Source: an uncultured Cryomorphaceae bacterium (GTDB lineage: Bacteria; Bacteroidota; Bacteroidia; Flavobacteriales; Schleiferiaceae). Taken from it: a DNA stretch of 64,000 nucleotides. Positions 10,235-18,146 of the stretch are shown here, one piece after another. A program made the position numbers and the translations under genes. Location of the stretch: the NCBI GenBank assembly GCA_913009655.1, contig CAJVWI010000004.1, forward strand, positions 47,489 through 111,488, in the 5' to 3' direction. Under the pieces are notes generated by a model that was not told the origin of the DNA, ran no database searches, and saw only the letters and a program-made list of their open reading frames with translations. Every line of letters starts with the position of its first letter. Position 1 is the first letter of the stretch.

Positions 10235-11101
10235 ATGTCTTCATCTAAACGCCCAGCTATGGGTCGCGGGCTCTCCGCCCTATTAAAATCAGAATCTAAT
10301 AACCTTCAAGAAGAATTATCTTCACAAGAAGTTCTTTCTGAAACATTTCAATTAGCAATTGATAAAATTGAACCTAATCCCTCACAACCTAGGGCTAATT
10401 TTGAGAATAGCCCATTAAATGACTTAGCTACTTCTATTAAGTCCTTAGGGATTATTCAACCCATAACTGTGAGAAGAATTGGTGAATATGATAAATATCA
10501 AATCATATCGGGAGAACGTCGATACAGGGCAGCTAAAATTGTAGGACTAAAGTCAATTCCAGTTTTTGTTCGTTTAGCTGATGACCAAGAAATTCTCGAG
10601 ATGGCTTTGGTTGAAAATATTCAACGACGGGATTTAGATCCAATGGAAATTGCCCTTTCCTACAATCGACTAATTGAAGATTGTAATCTCACTCAACAAC
10701 AAGTTTCTGAGAGAGTTGGGAAAAACCGGTCAACAGTAGCCAACTATGTTGGTCTACTAAAACTTTCTACACTTGTTCAAGCAGGTTTGCGCGATAGGGA
10801 TATTTCCATGGGGCATGCGCGTGCACTTGTTGGGCTCTCGGAAAGTTCTGAAAGCGATGTGCTTTATCATAAATGCGTAAAAGGCTCATGGAGCGTCAGG
10901 CAATTGGAGTCTGCCGTCAGGTCCGCTGTCCACGGGATAAAGGCTCCTGACTCGACTCAGGACATTCAAGCAGCCAATATTTTTAGTAATAAAACTGGAC
11001 TCCTTTCCAAAGTAATTGTAAAATCTCACGGAGGAGGGCAAGTAATATTAAGTTTTAAAGACTCTGAAGAATTAAAAAATGCCTTGAATATGATACGTTA
11101 A
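10235..11101 (+). CDS. parB: ParB/Spo0J chromosome-partitioning protein
   Basis: ParB binds centromere-like parS sites, clamps DNA as a CTPase and recruits SMC and ParA. The 288-residue protein has the N-terminal catalytic/CTP-binding domain with ISGERRYRAA near residue 92, a helix-turn-helix (LTQQQVSERVGKNRSTVANY, about 150-172) and a short C-terminal dimerisation domain ending in KNALNMIR. An in-frame TTG lies 6 nt upstream, but the ATG at 10235 is preferred. Most chromosomal parB genes follow parA; here the upstream neighbour is divergent lepA and the downstream neighbour is a convergent peptidase. No parA is in the window. Confidence 0.95.
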   Translation: MSSSKRPAMGRGLSALLKSESNNLQEELSSQEVLSETFQLAIDKIEPNPSQPRANFENSPLNDLATSIKSLGIIQPITVRRIGEYDKYQIISGERRYRAAKIVGLKSIPVFVRLADDQEILEMALVENIQRRDLDPMEIALSYNRLIEDCNLTQQQVSERVGKNRSTVANYVGLLKLSTLVQAGLRDRDISMGHARALVGLSESSESDVLYHKCVKGSWSVRQLESAVRSAVHGIKAPDSTQDIQAANIFSNKTGLLSKVIVKSHGGGQVILSFKDSEELKNALNMIR

Positions 11102-11125
11102 TAATTCAACAATAATTTTTTCTTA

Positions 11126-13261
11126 TCAACGCAATACCATTTCATCAATTAAATGCGACGCACCTGCATATTTGTCGATCATAAATAAGACATAACGAAT
11201 ATCAACACTAATTGTACGTTGAAGCTTATCCTCAAAAAATATATCACCTGACATCGCTTCCCAGTTTCCATCAAATGCAACACCTATCAATTCACCTTTA
11301 GCATTTATTAATGGAGATCCTGAATTCCCTCCTGTTATATCATTGTCAGAAATCAGCCCAACAGGTAAATCCCCATTTTTATCTGCATATTGACCGTAAT
11401 CTCTAGCCTTGTGAAGTTCCTTCAATTTTTGAGGCACAAAAAACTCTGGATTGGAAGAATCCTCTTTTTCCATTACTCCATCAAGGGTAGTATAGTAATT
11501 GTAGGTAACGCCATCTTTAGGCTCATAAGATCCAATATTTCCATATGTCATTCTCATAGTGCTGTTAGCGTCCGCTGACCAATCCTCATCAGGTAACATT
11601 TCACGAACACCTGCTGTCCATAATCGGTATCCCTTTTCTTTTTTTGAAGCAAGGTCAGGATTCATAGAGCCAAAGTATGATTTCCTAAAATCTTTGACAA
11701 TCTTAGTCAATGGATCTTGAGCTAAACTAATACTATCCGGGTTTTCCATAAACTCGTTAAACCGGTTTTCTGACATGAAGATAGAAGTCTCATAAATACG
11801 ATTTGCGTAAGCCTCATAAGAGCTGTCAGTTTTTAATACCGTCTTTAAGAATTCCGGTTGTTGATCTTCAGAAATGTTTTTTGAATACATCTCAAACAAC
11901 ACAGCCATCAGGTCTCGGTCACATTCAGCATGGAATTCGGAGAAATGACCTTTTGACCCTTCTATTATTCTCGGACGAATTCTTTCCATCATTTCGGGGT
12001 TTTGAATTGCCCGTTCCAATCCAGATACAGCCCTGTAAGCAAATGAAGCAGCAGAGGAGCCGTTATATAGCGCCTCAATTAAATAAACTTTATTTTTTAC
12101 TGTTGAATTCGTACCCTCATAATAATCTTTCATATGACCAAGGGTTTGACCATACTTAGCTTTTCGCTTCTTATCATTTGAAAGCCAATTGGAGAATTTT
12201 GTCTCTAAATCGATCTTTTTGCCGTAAACATTGTTGTTGACCAATTGCTCTGTTTGGCCAATATAATATTTCCAATAATTCGCTGTTTGAGCATACGAAG
12301 AAGCTAACATGATCTTGGTTGCAGGATCGGCATTCATATACTTTCTCATAACTGCCAATTTTGCTTCACGCACCTCAACTACAGATGGATTGTAGATCTC
12401 AATGGCCTGCTTTACTCCCCAACTTGAAAGATAACGGTCGGTGCTACCCGGATATCCCCACACCATTGCAAAGTCTCCCTCCTCTACGCCTTTTAAGCTT
12501 ACAGGCAAAGAATGCCTTGGCTTCAACGGAATATTCTCTTCGTCGTAATCTGAGCCGGAACCATCTTTACTTGAGTATACTCTGAATATAGAAAAATCTC
12601 CTGTTTGACGAGGCCACATCCAATTGTCGGTGTCACCACCGTATTTTCCAACGCTACTGGGCGGTGCGCCCACTAATCGCACATCACCAAATTTTTGATA
12701 GACAAATAAGTAAAATTCATTGCCATGATAAAAAGACTCAATAGCAGCATCAAACTCTGTATTCTCTGTCGCTTTTTTTGTTAAGCTTTTTGAAACTACG
12801 GATATGGCAGAAGCTCTCGCGCGTTCAGACATTGTATCGCTTAACACTCTATTTACTTCTTTGGAAACATCATCTATTCTTACTAAAAAGTTTACAAAAA
12901 GGCCGGGGTTAGGCTTTTCATCTGCACGCTTCATTGCCCAAAAGCCATCTTCTAAGTAGTTGTTTTCTAAAGTAGAATGCTTTTGGATAGCATCATAACC
13001 ACAGTGATGATTTGTTAGAATAAGCCCTTGTGTTGAAATAACCTCACCAGTACAAAAGCCCCCAAAAGAAACAATAGCATCTTTTAAAGAACCATTATTT
13101 ACATCATATAAATCCTTTGCAGAGAGCTTAAGCCCTGCTTTTTTCATTCCTTTATAATTGAGTTTTTTCATCAATAAAGGAATCCACATGCCCTCACCGG
13201 CATTAACAGAGGTTGGCAGAATAAATAAAACTGCTAAAAGAAGTACAAATATGTTTTTCAT
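11126..13261 (-). CDS. S46 family dipeptidyl peptidase, DPP7-like
   Basis: S46 peptidases are periplasmic serine exopeptidases that release dipeptides, used by asaccharolytic Bacteroidota for peptide feeding. The 711-residue protein has a signal peptide (MKNIFVLLLAVLFILP...NAG) and the family size. The catalytic His lies in TNHHCGYDAI near residue 84 and the catalytic Ser in GGNSGSP near 647. The position 18 residues after that Ser is Gly (VAFDGNW). In characterised enzymes Gly there marks DPP7-type preference for hydrophobic P1 residues, and Arg marks acidic-specific DPP11. Specificity is therefore inferred as DPP7. It stands alone with its own -7 box. Confidence 0.92.
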   Translation of the reverse strand: MKNIFVLLLAVLFILPTSVNAGEGMWIPLLMKKLNYKGMKKAGLKLSAKDLYDVNNGSLKDAIVSFGGFCTGEVISTQGLILTNHHCGYDAIQKHSTLENNYLEDGFWAMKRADEKPNPGLFVNFLVRIDDVSKEVNRVLSDTMSERARASAISVVSKSLTKKATENTEFDAAIESFYHGNEFYLFVYQKFGDVRLVGAPPSSVGKYGGDTDNWMWPRQTGDFSIFRVYSSKDGSGSDYDEENIPLKPRHSLPVSLKGVEEGDFAMVWGYPGSTDRYLSSWGVKQAIEIYNPSVVEVREAKLAVMRKYMNADPATKIMLASSYAQTANYWKYYIGQTEQLVNNNVYGKKIDLETKFSNWLSNDKKRKAKYGQTLGHMKDYYEGTNSTVKNKVYLIEALYNGSSAASFAYRAVSGLERAIQNPEMMERIRPRIIEGSKGHFSEFHAECDRDLMAVLFEMYSKNISEDQQPEFLKTVLKTDSSYEAYANRIYETSIFMSENRFNEFMENPDSISLAQDPLTKIVKDFRKSYFGSMNPDLASKKEKGYRLWTAGVREMLPDEDWSADANSTMRMTYGNIGSYEPKDGVTYNYYTTLDGVMEKEDSSNPEFFVPQKLKELHKARDYGQYADKNGDLPVGLISDNDITGGNSGSPLINAKGELIGVAFDGNWEAMSGDIFFEDKLQRTISVDIRYVLFMIDKYAGASHLIDEMVLR

Positions 13262-13268
13262 AGGAACG

Positions 13269-13276
13269 CGAAGATA
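13269..13276 (-). promoter_or_regulatory. putative -7 box abutting the DPP7-like start codon
   Basis: The minus strand reads TATCTTCG, then 7 nt, then the ATG at 13261. No convincing -33 element is visible. The predicted mRNA is leaderless or nearly so. Confidence 0.45.
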
Positions 13277-13345
13277 AGAAGGAGAAAATAAAAACTGTTT
13301 GCTTTAAATATCCGATTAATTCAATAATCAAAATATTCTTGCACA

Positions 13346-14131
13346 CTATAATTTGCGATGAATACTATCCCAAAAAGTCAGTCTGGCATTTAAGGCCTCG
13401 ATACTAACATCCTCAACCTCTTGCCATTTTTGATCATCATTTTTGCACAGATTGTGTATCATTTTTAAAGCCATTGGGCCATGTTCGTCCCCATCGAGCT
13501 CAATATGACGATCCAGATAGTAGACAAATGCTGAAAGTTCTGAAGGATGCTCTTTATAAAGCTTTTTAACAAGTGAAGTGAACATATCAGGAATTAGATC
13601 TTCTCTACCAAATGTAAATGCTGCAGCAATTTCATGGGTTTTTCCACGATTAATGATTTTCTGAGTACTTCGAATAAAGTTTAGACAATCTTCATCAGCC
13701 TCTGAGATATTAAAACGTAAAATTTCTCTTTGCTTAAACCCTTCCTCTAGTTTTTGAACAAATTTTATTATTGGCCGGGTCTCAGCCCCAGCTTGCCTCA
13801 TGGCGTCTAAATAGAGTTCATAGTGACTTGCCGGTTTGCCATTTAAATCGACATCACTTTCCTCAGCACAGACAATTTCATTTATCAGCTTTCTAGAGGC
13901 TCGATCCTTTGTTGGTGTCCATGCAGAATCCGTGCTTGTCAAATTACGCTGAAGAGTCTTTAATAAACTCATGAAATCCCACACTGCATAGATGTGATGT
14001 TCCATAAAAATACGTACTTCCATCAATGAAATCATTGATGAATAAAGAGGGTGATTTAGAATTTCCTTACGCAGTGGATCAATATGCCTATTTAGGCTGA
14101 TTAATCTAAAGTCTGTATTCATACCCTCCAT
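13346..14131 (-). CDS. DUF3050 family protein (heme-oxygenase-like fold expected)
   Basis: The 261-residue protein matches the DUF3050 pattern as I know it: an opening of the LNRHIDPLRKEILNHPLY type, then MEHHIYAVWDFMSLLKTLQR, and a late block DRHIELDGDEHGPMALKMI. The histidine and glutamate spacing (EHH, EE, HIELDGDEHG) is like the helical, metal-binding heme-oxygenase/TenA-like superfamily, so a di-metal oxygenase role is possible but unproven. Its start is immediately adjacent to the DUF2480 stop, as last gene of the sufS-sufE operon. Co-occurrence with suf genes could hint at iron-related chemistry; that is inference. Confidence 0.82.
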   Translation of the reverse strand: MEGMNTDFRLISLNRHIDPLRKEILNHPLYSSMISLMEVRIFMEHHIYAVWDFMSLLKTLQRNLTSTDSAWTPTKDRASRKLINEIVCAEESDVDLNGKPASHYELYLDAMRQAGAETRPIIKFVQKLEEGFKQREILRFNISEADEDCLNFIRSTQKIINRGKTHEIAAAFTFGREDLIPDMFTSLVKKLYKEHPSELSAFVYYLDRHIELDGDEHGPMALKMIHNLCKNDDQKWQEVEDVSIEALNARLTFWDSIHRKL

Positions 14132-14638
14132 TTATTTCTTGTTTAGGTGTATTAATACATTGCTGCAAGCCTCTCCATACATCAATTTCTGGGCGCTCAA
14201 ACTTAAATGCATTGCCGCTTGAACATATGCCGAATCAGGGACAGGGTATTGACCGCACCCTTTGAGCAAAACTTTTTTACCAGCGAAATCTGCCCAATTC
14301 ATGCCAGCTAATCGCTGTGAATAATATGCCTGCAATGCATCAGAATTTCTACCGGCAGTAATATATAAGGCCTCTTCTGCAATAGAGCTTGAAGCCATCG
14401 GCCATATCCACTGAGGTAAAATTGCATCAACTGAGCAATAAAATGCAACTACTTTATCTCTATACTCTCCAGGATTTATAGATTTAAAAAAGTCTCTGCA
14501 GACACTCTCTCTCATAACGCCGTCGACAACTAATGGCGCCAAATCAAATTCCATAACACCTGCGGGGGGGAAATAATCTTCAAGATCAAACACAACAAGT
14601 GAAGTTGACTCAGCAACTCGATTTCTGATTTCATCCAT
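14132..14638 (-). CDS. DUF2480 family protein
   Basis: This 168-residue protein is recognised as DUF2480, a Bacteroidota family of unknown function usually found beside Fe-S assembly genes. Visible hallmarks are VVFDLEDYFP near the start, FKSINPGEYRDKVVAFYCS in the middle, DAILPQWIWPMASSSI, and VLLKGCGQYPVPDSAYVQAA near the end. Two conserved cysteines (the YCS and GCG motifs) are available for metal or sulfur chemistry. It sits between the HMG-CoA synthase remnant (22 nt away) and DUF3050 (no gap), so it is co-transcribed with sufS-sufE. Confidence 0.85.
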   Translation of the reverse strand: MDEIRNRVAESTSLVVFDLEDYFPPAGVMEFDLAPLVVDGVMRESVCRDFFKSINPGEYRDKVVAFYCSVDAILPQWIWPMASSSIAEEALYITAGRNSDALQAYYSQRLAGMNWADFAGKKVLLKGCGQYPVPDSAYVQAAMHLSLSAQKLMYGEACSNVLIHLNKK

Positions 14639-14660
14639 TTTATTGACTTTATTGTATCTC

Positions 14661-14834
14661 TTAGTTTCTATATCCGAGCTTTATCTCGTCATCACTCACA
14701 GACATAGATTCAAGACCTATACCATATCTTAATTTATCAACTTCTATACCGCGGGCTTTTGCCAAATCACTAATTGGCAGAAATAAACGAGGTAATGAAA
14801 AATTTAAAGCGTCAATACCACAGTCAGTATTCAT
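14661..14834 (-). pseudogene. truncated HMG-CoA synthase, N-terminal 57 codons only
   Basis: A 57-codon frame starts at ATG 14834, overlapping the stop of the DUF59 gene as ATGA, and ends at TAA. Its product begins MNTDCGIDALNFSLPRLFLP and continues with LAKARGIEVDKLRYGIGLE. This matches the start of hydroxymethylglutaryl-CoA synthase: GIDA.xF..P, then LAxARGI.xxK...GIG.E.M.V. A full enzyme is about 400-460 residues with a catalytic Cys near residue 110; here nothing follows, because the next gene starts 22 nt downstream. It reads as the stump left by an internal deletion. The alternative, a functional microprotein, seems less likely. Confidence 0.7.
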
Positions 14835-15166
14835 AGCATACCCAATTCTAAACGCGCTGCCTCACTCATCATGTCTTTTGTCCACGGTGGGTCAAATGTT
14901 ATTTCAACCTCAACTTCTTTTGCTTCAGGAATTGTTCTGACTTTTTCTTTTACTTCTAATGGGAGTGATTCCGCAACTGGACAGTTGGGAGAAGTAAGAG
15001 TCATAAGTATATGTATATCCGCATCTTCACTCACTTTAACATCATAGATAAGACCAAGTTCATATATATCTACTGGTATTTCTGGATCAAAAATTGAACG
15101 AAGAACTTCTACAGACTTTTCCCCCAATATTTGCATTTTATCATCATTCATATCTTCATTTTTCAT
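14831..15166 (-). CDS. DUF59/MIP18-family Fe-S assembly protein (SufT-like)
   Basis: The 111-residue protein is a single DUF59 domain: LRSIFDPEIPVDIYELGLIYDV, then LTSPNCPVAESLPLEV with the conserved Cys at residue 62, and the FDPPWTKDMMSEAARLELG ending. DUF59 proteins include SufT, which helps mature Fe-S proteins, and PaaD of phenylacetate oxidation. The direct neighbours sufE and sufS (4-nt overlap with sufE) point to the SufT role. Its stop overlaps the start of the HMG-CoA synthase stump. Confidence 0.9.
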   Translation of the reverse strand: MKNEDMNDDKMQILGEKSVEVLRSIFDPEIPVDIYELGLIYDVKVSEDADIHILMTLTSPNCPVAESLPLEVKEKVRTIPEAKEVEVEITFDPPWTKDMMSEAARLELGML

Positions 15167-15588
15167 TTCGTTTTTCCTTGAAAGGCGACCCCATAAAGAC
15201 GTATTTGTTTTACCATACTGACCAAACCATTTGCTCGAGAAGGAGAAAGATGTGTGGTTAATCCTATTTTCTCTATAAAATTAAAATCATAAGAAGCAAT
15301 TTTTTCCGGAGTTTGCCCTTGTACAACTCGCAGCAATAAAGCTATCATTCCCCTAGTGATTATGGCGTCAGAATCAGCTTGAAAAAGAATACTATTTTCA
15401 GTGAGCTCAGCATTTAACCAAACTTGACTTTGACAACCCTTAATTTGATTTTCAGAAGTCTTGTTCTCCGGAATCATTTGTTCTAATTCTTTCCCTAAGG
15501 AAATAAGATGTGTGTATTTATCCATCCAATCATCAAAAAATGAAAATTCTTCAATTATGTCTTCCTCACGATCACCAATTGTCTCCAT
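15163..15588 (-). CDS. sufE: sulfur acceptor protein SufE
   Basis: SufE takes persulfide sulfur from SufS and passes it to the SufBCD scaffold. The 141-residue protein is of family length. The acceptor cysteine is C52 in IKGCQSQVW, preceded by the usual FFDDWMDKYTHLISLGKELE helix. Further conserved features are ADSDAIITRGMIALLLR and LSPSRANGLVSMV. Its first base is the last base of the sufS stop, and it overlaps the DUF59 gene by 4 nt, so translation is probably coupled. sufB, sufC and sufD are not in the window. Confidence 0.96.
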   Translation of the reverse strand: METIGDREEDIIEEFSFFDDWMDKYTHLISLGKELEQMIPENKTSENQIKGCQSQVWLNAELTENSILFQADSDAIITRGMIALLLRVVQGQTPEKIASYDFNFIEKIGLTTHLSPSRANGLVSMVKQIRLYGVAFQGKTK

Positions 15589-16799
15589 TAGTTTAGAATT
15601 AAAATAGTTTTCTTGAGTGCCACAATAAACATATCTATATCGTCCTTAGATGTATATGCCGCAAGGCTAATGCGGACTGTGCCGGGAATTTTAAATGACG
15701 TCATTATCGGTTGAGCGCAATGGTGTCCGGTTCTTACAGCTATCCCCATTTGATCTAGAAGAACTCCAACATCGTAAGGATGCGATCCTTTTATTCCGAA
15801 AGAGATTACTGCTGCCCTATCTTTTGCGCTGCCATAAAATATAACATCTGGAATTTCCGAAAGCAATCCTCGCGCATAAATTAGGAGATCGTCTTCATGC
15901 TTTTTGATATTTTCAATCCCAATACCCTCAAGCCATTTAAGTGCTGCACCCCAACCAATTACTCCTTCAATATTCGGAGTGCCAGCTTCAAACTTATGAG
16001 GCAATCCAGCATACGTACTCTCCTTCAATTTGACCTCAGCAATCATTTCTCCACCCCCTTGATACGGAGGTAGTTTTTCCAGCCACTCAGATTTGCCATA
16101 CAATAACCCTATCCCTGATGGACCGTACATCTTATGGGCAGATCCAGCATAAAAATCAACATCTAATTCTTGAACATTAATGGCCATGTGGGGAAATGCC
16201 TGCGCACCATCTACAAAAACACATGCTCCTACTGCGTGAGCTGCAGATATTATTTTTTTTACTGGATTAACTGTGCCTAGAGCATTACTGATATGATTAA
16301 ATGCAACAATTTTTGTTCTAGAATTAAGCAGAGAATCAAGTATTGATATGTCTAACTCCCCGCTTTCGAGCATGGGGATAAAAACTAACTTAGCACCGCT
16401 GACTTGAGCGAGCATTTGCCAAGGAACTAGATTGCTATGATGCTCCAATTCACTGACAATTATTTCATCTCCAGGATTAAGTAATGACCTGAAGCCGTGA
16501 GCGACTAGATTTACCGAGTCAGTTGTGCCCTTGGTAAAAATAATTTCATATTCATGAGCAGCATTAATATATTGACACAAAGCAGATCGAACAGCTTCAA
16601 AAGAATCTGTAGCTCGCTCACTTAAAGAGTGAACTCCTCTATGAACATTGCTATTCGAAGATTTATAATATTCTACAATCGTATCTATAACAACTTGTGG
16701 TTTTTGAGTAGTAGCCGCACTATCTAAATAAACCAAAGGTTTTCCATTAATTTTTTGATCCAAAATTGGAAAATCATGTTTTAGATTAAGTTGTTTCAT
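15588..16799 (-). CDS. sufS: cysteine desulfurase SufS
   Basis: SufS is a PLP enzyme that removes sulfur from cysteine as an enzyme-bound persulfide. The 403-residue protein has the group II signatures: LVYLDSAATTQKP at the start, the PLP lysine in GSAHKMYGPSGIG near residue 222, and the persulfide cysteine in RTGHHCAQP near residue 360. It is first in a six-unit minus-strand operon running through sufE, DUF59, the HMG-CoA synthase stump, DUF2480 and DUF3050. I see no clear -7 box; the 150-nt gap upstream contains long A/T runs and is shared with the divergent dioxygenase gene. Confidence 0.97.
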   Translation of the reverse strand: MKQLNLKHDFPILDQKINGKPLVYLDSAATTQKPQVVIDTIVEYYKSSNSNVHRGVHSLSERATDSFEAVRSALCQYINAAHEYEIIFTKGTTDSVNLVAHGFRSLLNPGDEIIVSELEHHSNLVPWQMLAQVSGAKLVFIPMLESGELDISILDSLLNSRTKIVAFNHISNALGTVNPVKKIISAAHAVGACVFVDGAQAFPHMAINVQELDVDFYAGSAHKMYGPSGIGLLYGKSEWLEKLPPYQGGGEMIAEVKLKESTYAGLPHKFEAGTPNIEGVIGWGAALKWLEGIGIENIKKHEDDLLIYARGLLSEIPDVIFYGSAKDRAAVISFGIKGSHPYDVGVLLDQMGIAVRTGHHCAQPIMTSFKIPGTVRISLAAYTSKDDIDMFIVALKKTILILN

Positions 16800-16941
16800 T
16801 TAGTCAAAAAAAAAATATTAGTACAAAAATCCGAAATTAAAAGGGAAGGATAGCTCTAAGTAGAACAAAAAAAAAAAATTATTGTTTTAAAACCGATGAG
16901 TCAATTAAAATATCGACTCCCTAAAATCAAGATTCATTATT

Positions 16942-16949
16942 TATCTTTA
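16942..16949 (+). promoter_or_regulatory. putative -7 box abutting the 3-hydroxyanthranilate dioxygenase start
   Basis: TATCTTTA is followed by 4 nt and the ATG at 16954. It resembles TAnnTTTG with A for the last G. The predicted mRNA is leaderless. Confidence 0.45.
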
Positions 16950-16953
16950 AAGA

Positions 16954-17481
16954 ATGGGTAAAGCATTTAATTTTCAGCATTGGCTTGATGCGAACCGTCA
17001 CAAGCTAGTTCCTCCTGTGGGGAATAAAAATTTGACACCGGAATCCGAAGATTATATTGTCATGGCTGTTGCTGGGCCAAATGCCAGAAAAGATTATCAT
17101 TACAATGAAACAGAAGAGTTTTTTTATCAGTTAGAAGGAGAGATAACAGTCCGTCTTCAAGAAAATGGCCAACCGGTTGACCATATTCTCAAATCTGGAG
17201 ATATGCTTCTTGTCCCAGCCAGAACTCCTCATTCACCTATTCGAAAAAAGGGGAGCATAGGATTAGTAATAGAGAGGAAAAGAGAAGGGCAAAATTTTAA
17301 GGATGGACTGATGTGGTTTTGTGACTCGTGTAATAATTCCTTGCACTCTGTTTATTTCAATTTGAAAAATATTGAACAAGACTTTTTGACTCATTTTTAT
17401 GACTTTTACAGTTCAGAAAAAAATAGAACATGTAATCAGTGCGGAACAATAATGCCTGCTGACCCGAAATACGTAAAATGA
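16954..17481 (+). CDS. nbaC: 3-hydroxyanthranilate 3,4-dioxygenase
   Basis: This Fe(II) cupin opens the ring of 3-hydroxyanthranilate in the kynurenine pathway, giving 2-amino-3-carboxymuconate semialdehyde. The 175-residue protein keeps the iron ligands H49, E55 (YHYNETEEFFYQLEG) and H93 (PHSP), and the substrate arginine R45. The C-terminal CDSC and CNQC pairs form the rubredoxin-like metal site of bacterial enzymes. It overlaps the following DtxR-type regulator by 4 nt and faces the decarboxylase that acts on its product. Confidence 0.96.
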   Translation: MGKAFNFQHWLDANRHKLVPPVGNKNLTPESEDYIVMAVAGPNARKDYHYNETEEFFYQLEGEITVRLQENGQPVDHILKSGDMLLVPARTPHSPIRKKGSIGLVIERKREGQNFKDGLMWFCDSCNNSLHSVYFNLKNIEQDFLTHFYDFYSSEKNRTCNQCGTIMPADPKYVK

Positions 17482-18146
17482 AGCAAGAAGAAACGCCAAT
17501 TACCCGTAATGAAGAAGATTATTTAAAAACCATGCTCAACATGATCCTTTCAGGAAAAAGTGTTGCTACCAATTCTCTTGCATCTAGACTTAATGTTGCC
17601 CCTCCTAGCGTTACATCAATGGTTAAAAAGCTTATGGGGAAAGGTCTTGTTACTTATCAGAAATACGGTGCAATCTCTTTCACCGAATCAGGTGAAAAGG
17701 TAGCTATAGCGCTTACAAGAAAACATAGACTTTGGGAAGTTTTTTTATCACAAACCTTAAACTTCAGCTGGGATGAGGTTCACGAAGTGGCTGAAGAGCT
17801 AGAGCATGTAAGAAGTGAAAAATTAATGAGTCGCTTAGACAAATTTTTAGGGTTCCCGAAATTTGATCCTCATGGTGACCGAATTCCATCTGTTGATCTT
17901 GTTTTTTCCCCAGCAAAAGGATCCGCTTTAACAGATATTTCTTCAGGTCAATCTTGTCAATTTTCAGCAGTTCGAGATGATTCATCAGGATTTCTCAGAG
18001 ACTTAAATAAAATCGGTCTAAAACTAGGCATGGAATTAAAAATCCTTTCAAAGGAAAATAATAATATAAATCTTAAATGTTCCAACTCTTTAAAAATTGA
18101 AATTCCCATAGCTTTGGCAAAAAAAGTATACGTAACGATAATCTAA
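17478..18146 (+). CDS. DtxR/MntR-family metal-dependent transcriptional regulator
   Basis: Members bind Fe(II) or Mn(II) and repress uptake genes when metal is plentiful. The 222-residue protein has an N-terminal winged helix (VATNSLASRLNVAPPSVTSMVKKL, about residues 29-52), the dimerisation and metal-binding helices (LTRKHRLWEVF, EVAEELEHVRSEKL) and a C-terminal FeoA/SH3-like domain from about residue 150. The start ATG overlaps the dioxygenase stop (ATGA), so the two are translationally coupled, and its 3' end overlaps the convergent decarboxylase gene by 4 nt. It may link iron status to this iron-using step, or may simply share a transcript; its targets cannot be read from sequence. Confidence 0.93.
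   Translation: MKQEETPITRNEEDYLKTMLNMILSGKSVATNSLASRLNVAPPSVTSMVKKLMGKGLVTYQKYGAISFTESGEKVAIALTRKHRLWEVFLSQTLNFSWDEVHEVAEELEHVRSEKLMSRLDKFLGFPKFDPHGDRIPSVDLVFSPAKGSALTDISSGQSCQFSAVRDDSSGFLRDLNKIGLKLGMELKILSKENNNINLKCSNSLKIEIPIALAKKVYVTII

Noticed and set aside
14831..15166. DUF59 protein as PaaD of phenylacetate oxidation
   Set aside because: It overlaps sufE and has no other paa genes beside it; paaZ is 44 kb away.
16801..16900. Long A runs as a regulatory or phase-variable tract
   Set aside because: Two A tracts (about 10-13 nt) lie between divergent genes, but they are outside coding frames and fit AT-rich spacer; no clear sigma element for sufS could be placed.
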